In this document: positions 12,492 to 13,490 of the stretch, one piece after another | Numbering within the stretch: position 1 is the first letter of the stretch | Layout: every line of letters begins with the position of its first letter | Source of the DNA: an uncultured Flammeovirgaceae bacterium | GTDB taxonomy: Bacteria > Bacteroidota > Bacteroidia > Cytophagales > Cyclobacteriaceae | DNA: 13,490 nt | Assembly (NCBI GenBank): GCA_946886805.1 | Contig: CAMPJM010000050.1 | Coordinates: forward strand, 1 to 13,490 | Reading direction: 5' to 3' | Program-made: the position numbers and the translations under genes | The notes under the pieces: model-generated | The model's database searches: none | What the model was told of the DNA's origin: nothing | What the model saw: the letters and a program-made list of their open reading frames with translations, nothing else

Positions 12492-13277
12492 CTATTTTTT
12501 CGTTAATTTCTTTCCCAGCCATGCTGGCCGGTCGGTCGTGATGCCCTTCACCTGCATTGCCACTAACTTTTTTGCTACAGTAGCATCGTTAACGGTATAC
12601 ACGTACACTTCCAATCCTTCGCTGTTCATCCTTTCCATGAAATCCTCAGTGACAAGGGGATGGTGCACATCCAAACCGTCCAAATTATTTTCTTTTACAA
12701 CCTGAACAGCCTCATCAACGGAATAATCTTTAAATGTATGCAGGAGCCAATAAGCGGGGATAGAAGGCATTTGCTGTTTTGCTTCTATAATGGCTTCTTT
12801 GTTGAAGCTAATAATGATTAGCTGCTCCTGAATGCCACTTTCCGAAATCACTTGCTTTAAATAAGGAACAATATTTTCCTGTGACTTAATTTCAATGACA
12901 AGAATCTTATCTTTTGGGACAACAGCTAACACTTCTTCTAAAAAGGGCATTTTTTCTCCCTTATATTTTTTATTTTTCCAGCTCCCCACATCAAGTTTCC
13001 GAAGTTCAGTAGCATTGCTTTCTTTAATAATCAAATTACTCCCGCTAGTCCGCTGCGTATCCTTATCGTGATTTACCATAATGCGATTGTCTTTGGAAAG
13101 GTGAATATCGATTTCCACAGCATCGGCGCCCTGTTCATATCCCAGCTTCACTGAGGATATGGTGTTTTCCGGCGCATCATGAGAAGCGCCTCTGTGTGCT
13201 ATTATCTGCTGGGCCATCACCGGGATAGAGACTACACTTCCAAATAGTATTAAAAGAACAAACTTTAAGTATTTCAT
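12492..13277 (-). CDS. Secreted glycerophosphodiester phosphodiesterase
   Basis: Exported GDPD-family enzyme of 261 residues that hydrolyses glycerophosphodiesters, such as deacylated phospholipid head groups, to glycerol-3-phosphate and an alcohol. A signal peptide (FVLLILFGSVVSIPVMA, cleavage near AQ) leads straight into the TIM-barrel. The signature is complete: His28-Arg29 in IAHRGAS, the ENT triplet (37-39), Glu55 and Asp57 in AVEIDIHLSKD, catalytic His70 in VNHD, Glu129 and Lys131 in VIEIKS, and the closing GITTDRP (245-251). The length is that of short single-domain GDPDs; it lacks the extra region of longer GlpQ-type enzymes. It lies upstream of, and in the same direction as, the secreted metallophosphoesterase, across 469 bases with repeats. 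No Pho-box or TAnnTTTG promoter could be recognised upstream. Confidence 0.95.
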   Translation of the reverse strand: MKYLKFVLLILFGSVVSIPVMAQQIIAHRGASHDAPENTISSVKLGYEQGADAVEIDIHLSKDNRIMVNHDKDTQRTSGSNLIIKESNATELRKLDVGSWKNKKYKGEKMPFLEEVLAVVPKDKILVIEIKSQENIVPYLKQVISESGIQEQLIIISFNKEAIIEAKQQMPSIPAYWLLHTFKDYSVDEAVQVVKENNLDGLDVHHPLVTEDFMERMNSEGLEVYVYTVNDATVAKKLVAMQVKGITTDRPAWLGKKLTKK

Positions 13278-13490
13278 ATGGTTTTATTTACAAACTGAAC
13301 TCGATTTAAATGCTTGGTTATACTTATTTTCATCTTTTAGACCTACTACACGGCTACTGTTGAATTTCATTCTTACTTTTTGTCATTAAATTTCAGCGAG
13401 TGCTAAAGATCTTTTCAGTAAAAGATTGATTTTTGTACGACCGGCCTTATTCATTTTAGGTATTTTCCTCACCAAATTGGATCAGAAATA
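13278..13490. other. AT-rich end region, no firm gene
   Basis: This stretch should hold the promoter of the phosphodiesterase. On the minus strand a short open stretch (13454-13386, 22 codons: MNKAGRTKINLLLKRSLA and a few more) reads as protein-like but is too short to call, and an in-frame stop lies at 13482-13484. Confidence 0.4.

Noticed and set aside
10442..13277. Operon of the two phosphoesterases
   Set aside because: A 469-base gap with repeats makes co-transcription unlikely without transcript data.

Overview
The window looks like an AT-rich chromosomal segment from a member of the Bacteroidota, most likely Flavobacteriia. The main reasons are a C-terminal type IX secretion (T9SS) sorting domain on a large exported protein, two matches to the Bacteroidetes -7 promoter box TAnnTTTG, a near absence of Shine-Dalgarno sequences, and several lipoproteins of Bacteroidetes style. 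No rRNA, tRNA, CRISPR array, plasmid or phage genes were seen. I count twelve well-supported protein genes plus one doubtful small ORF.

Layout. From 40 to 1707 a divergent pair holds an AraC-type regulator (minus) and an aldo/keto reductase (plus), which ends in a clear terminator. Next is an unrecognised acidic 225-residue protein (1956-2633) preceded by a strong inverted repeat. Two minus-strand genes follow: a secreted Lys/Ala-rich coiled-coil protein and a front-end type fatty acid desaturase, each with its own terminator. From 4709 to 6550 lies a T9SS-exported clan GH-A-like glycosidase. From 6551 to about 7870 a REP-associated-transposase-like (Y1/HUH, IS200-like) gene sits inside a mosaic of palindromic repeats. 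Then come a LEA-2 type lipoprotein, a small membrane protein, a DUF4349 lipoprotein, and finally two secreted phosphoesterases on the minus strand (a three-part calcineurin-like metallophosphoesterase and a glycerophosphodiester phosphodiesterase).

How it fits together. Most genes are single transcription units facing different ways; no long operon is visible. Much of the content concerns the cell envelope: lipid desaturation, two exported phosphoesterases that could act together in phosphorus scavenging, lipoproteins, and a secreted glycosidase. The most striking structure is the repeat landscape around the transposase. Three modules (B, A and C) recur in the fixed order B-A-C on both sides of the gene. 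One degenerate hairpin lies 14 bases before the start codon, and one C copy looks like an internal deletion between short direct repeats. A second repeat family (D) and two long inverted repeats lie just downstream, and a third family with GAAGCATCTTGG-like ends is scattered at 10.2-10.3 kb and 12.1-12.4 kb. This is the best candidate for an incompletely described system here: a domesticated single-strand transposase with its resident palindromic elements.
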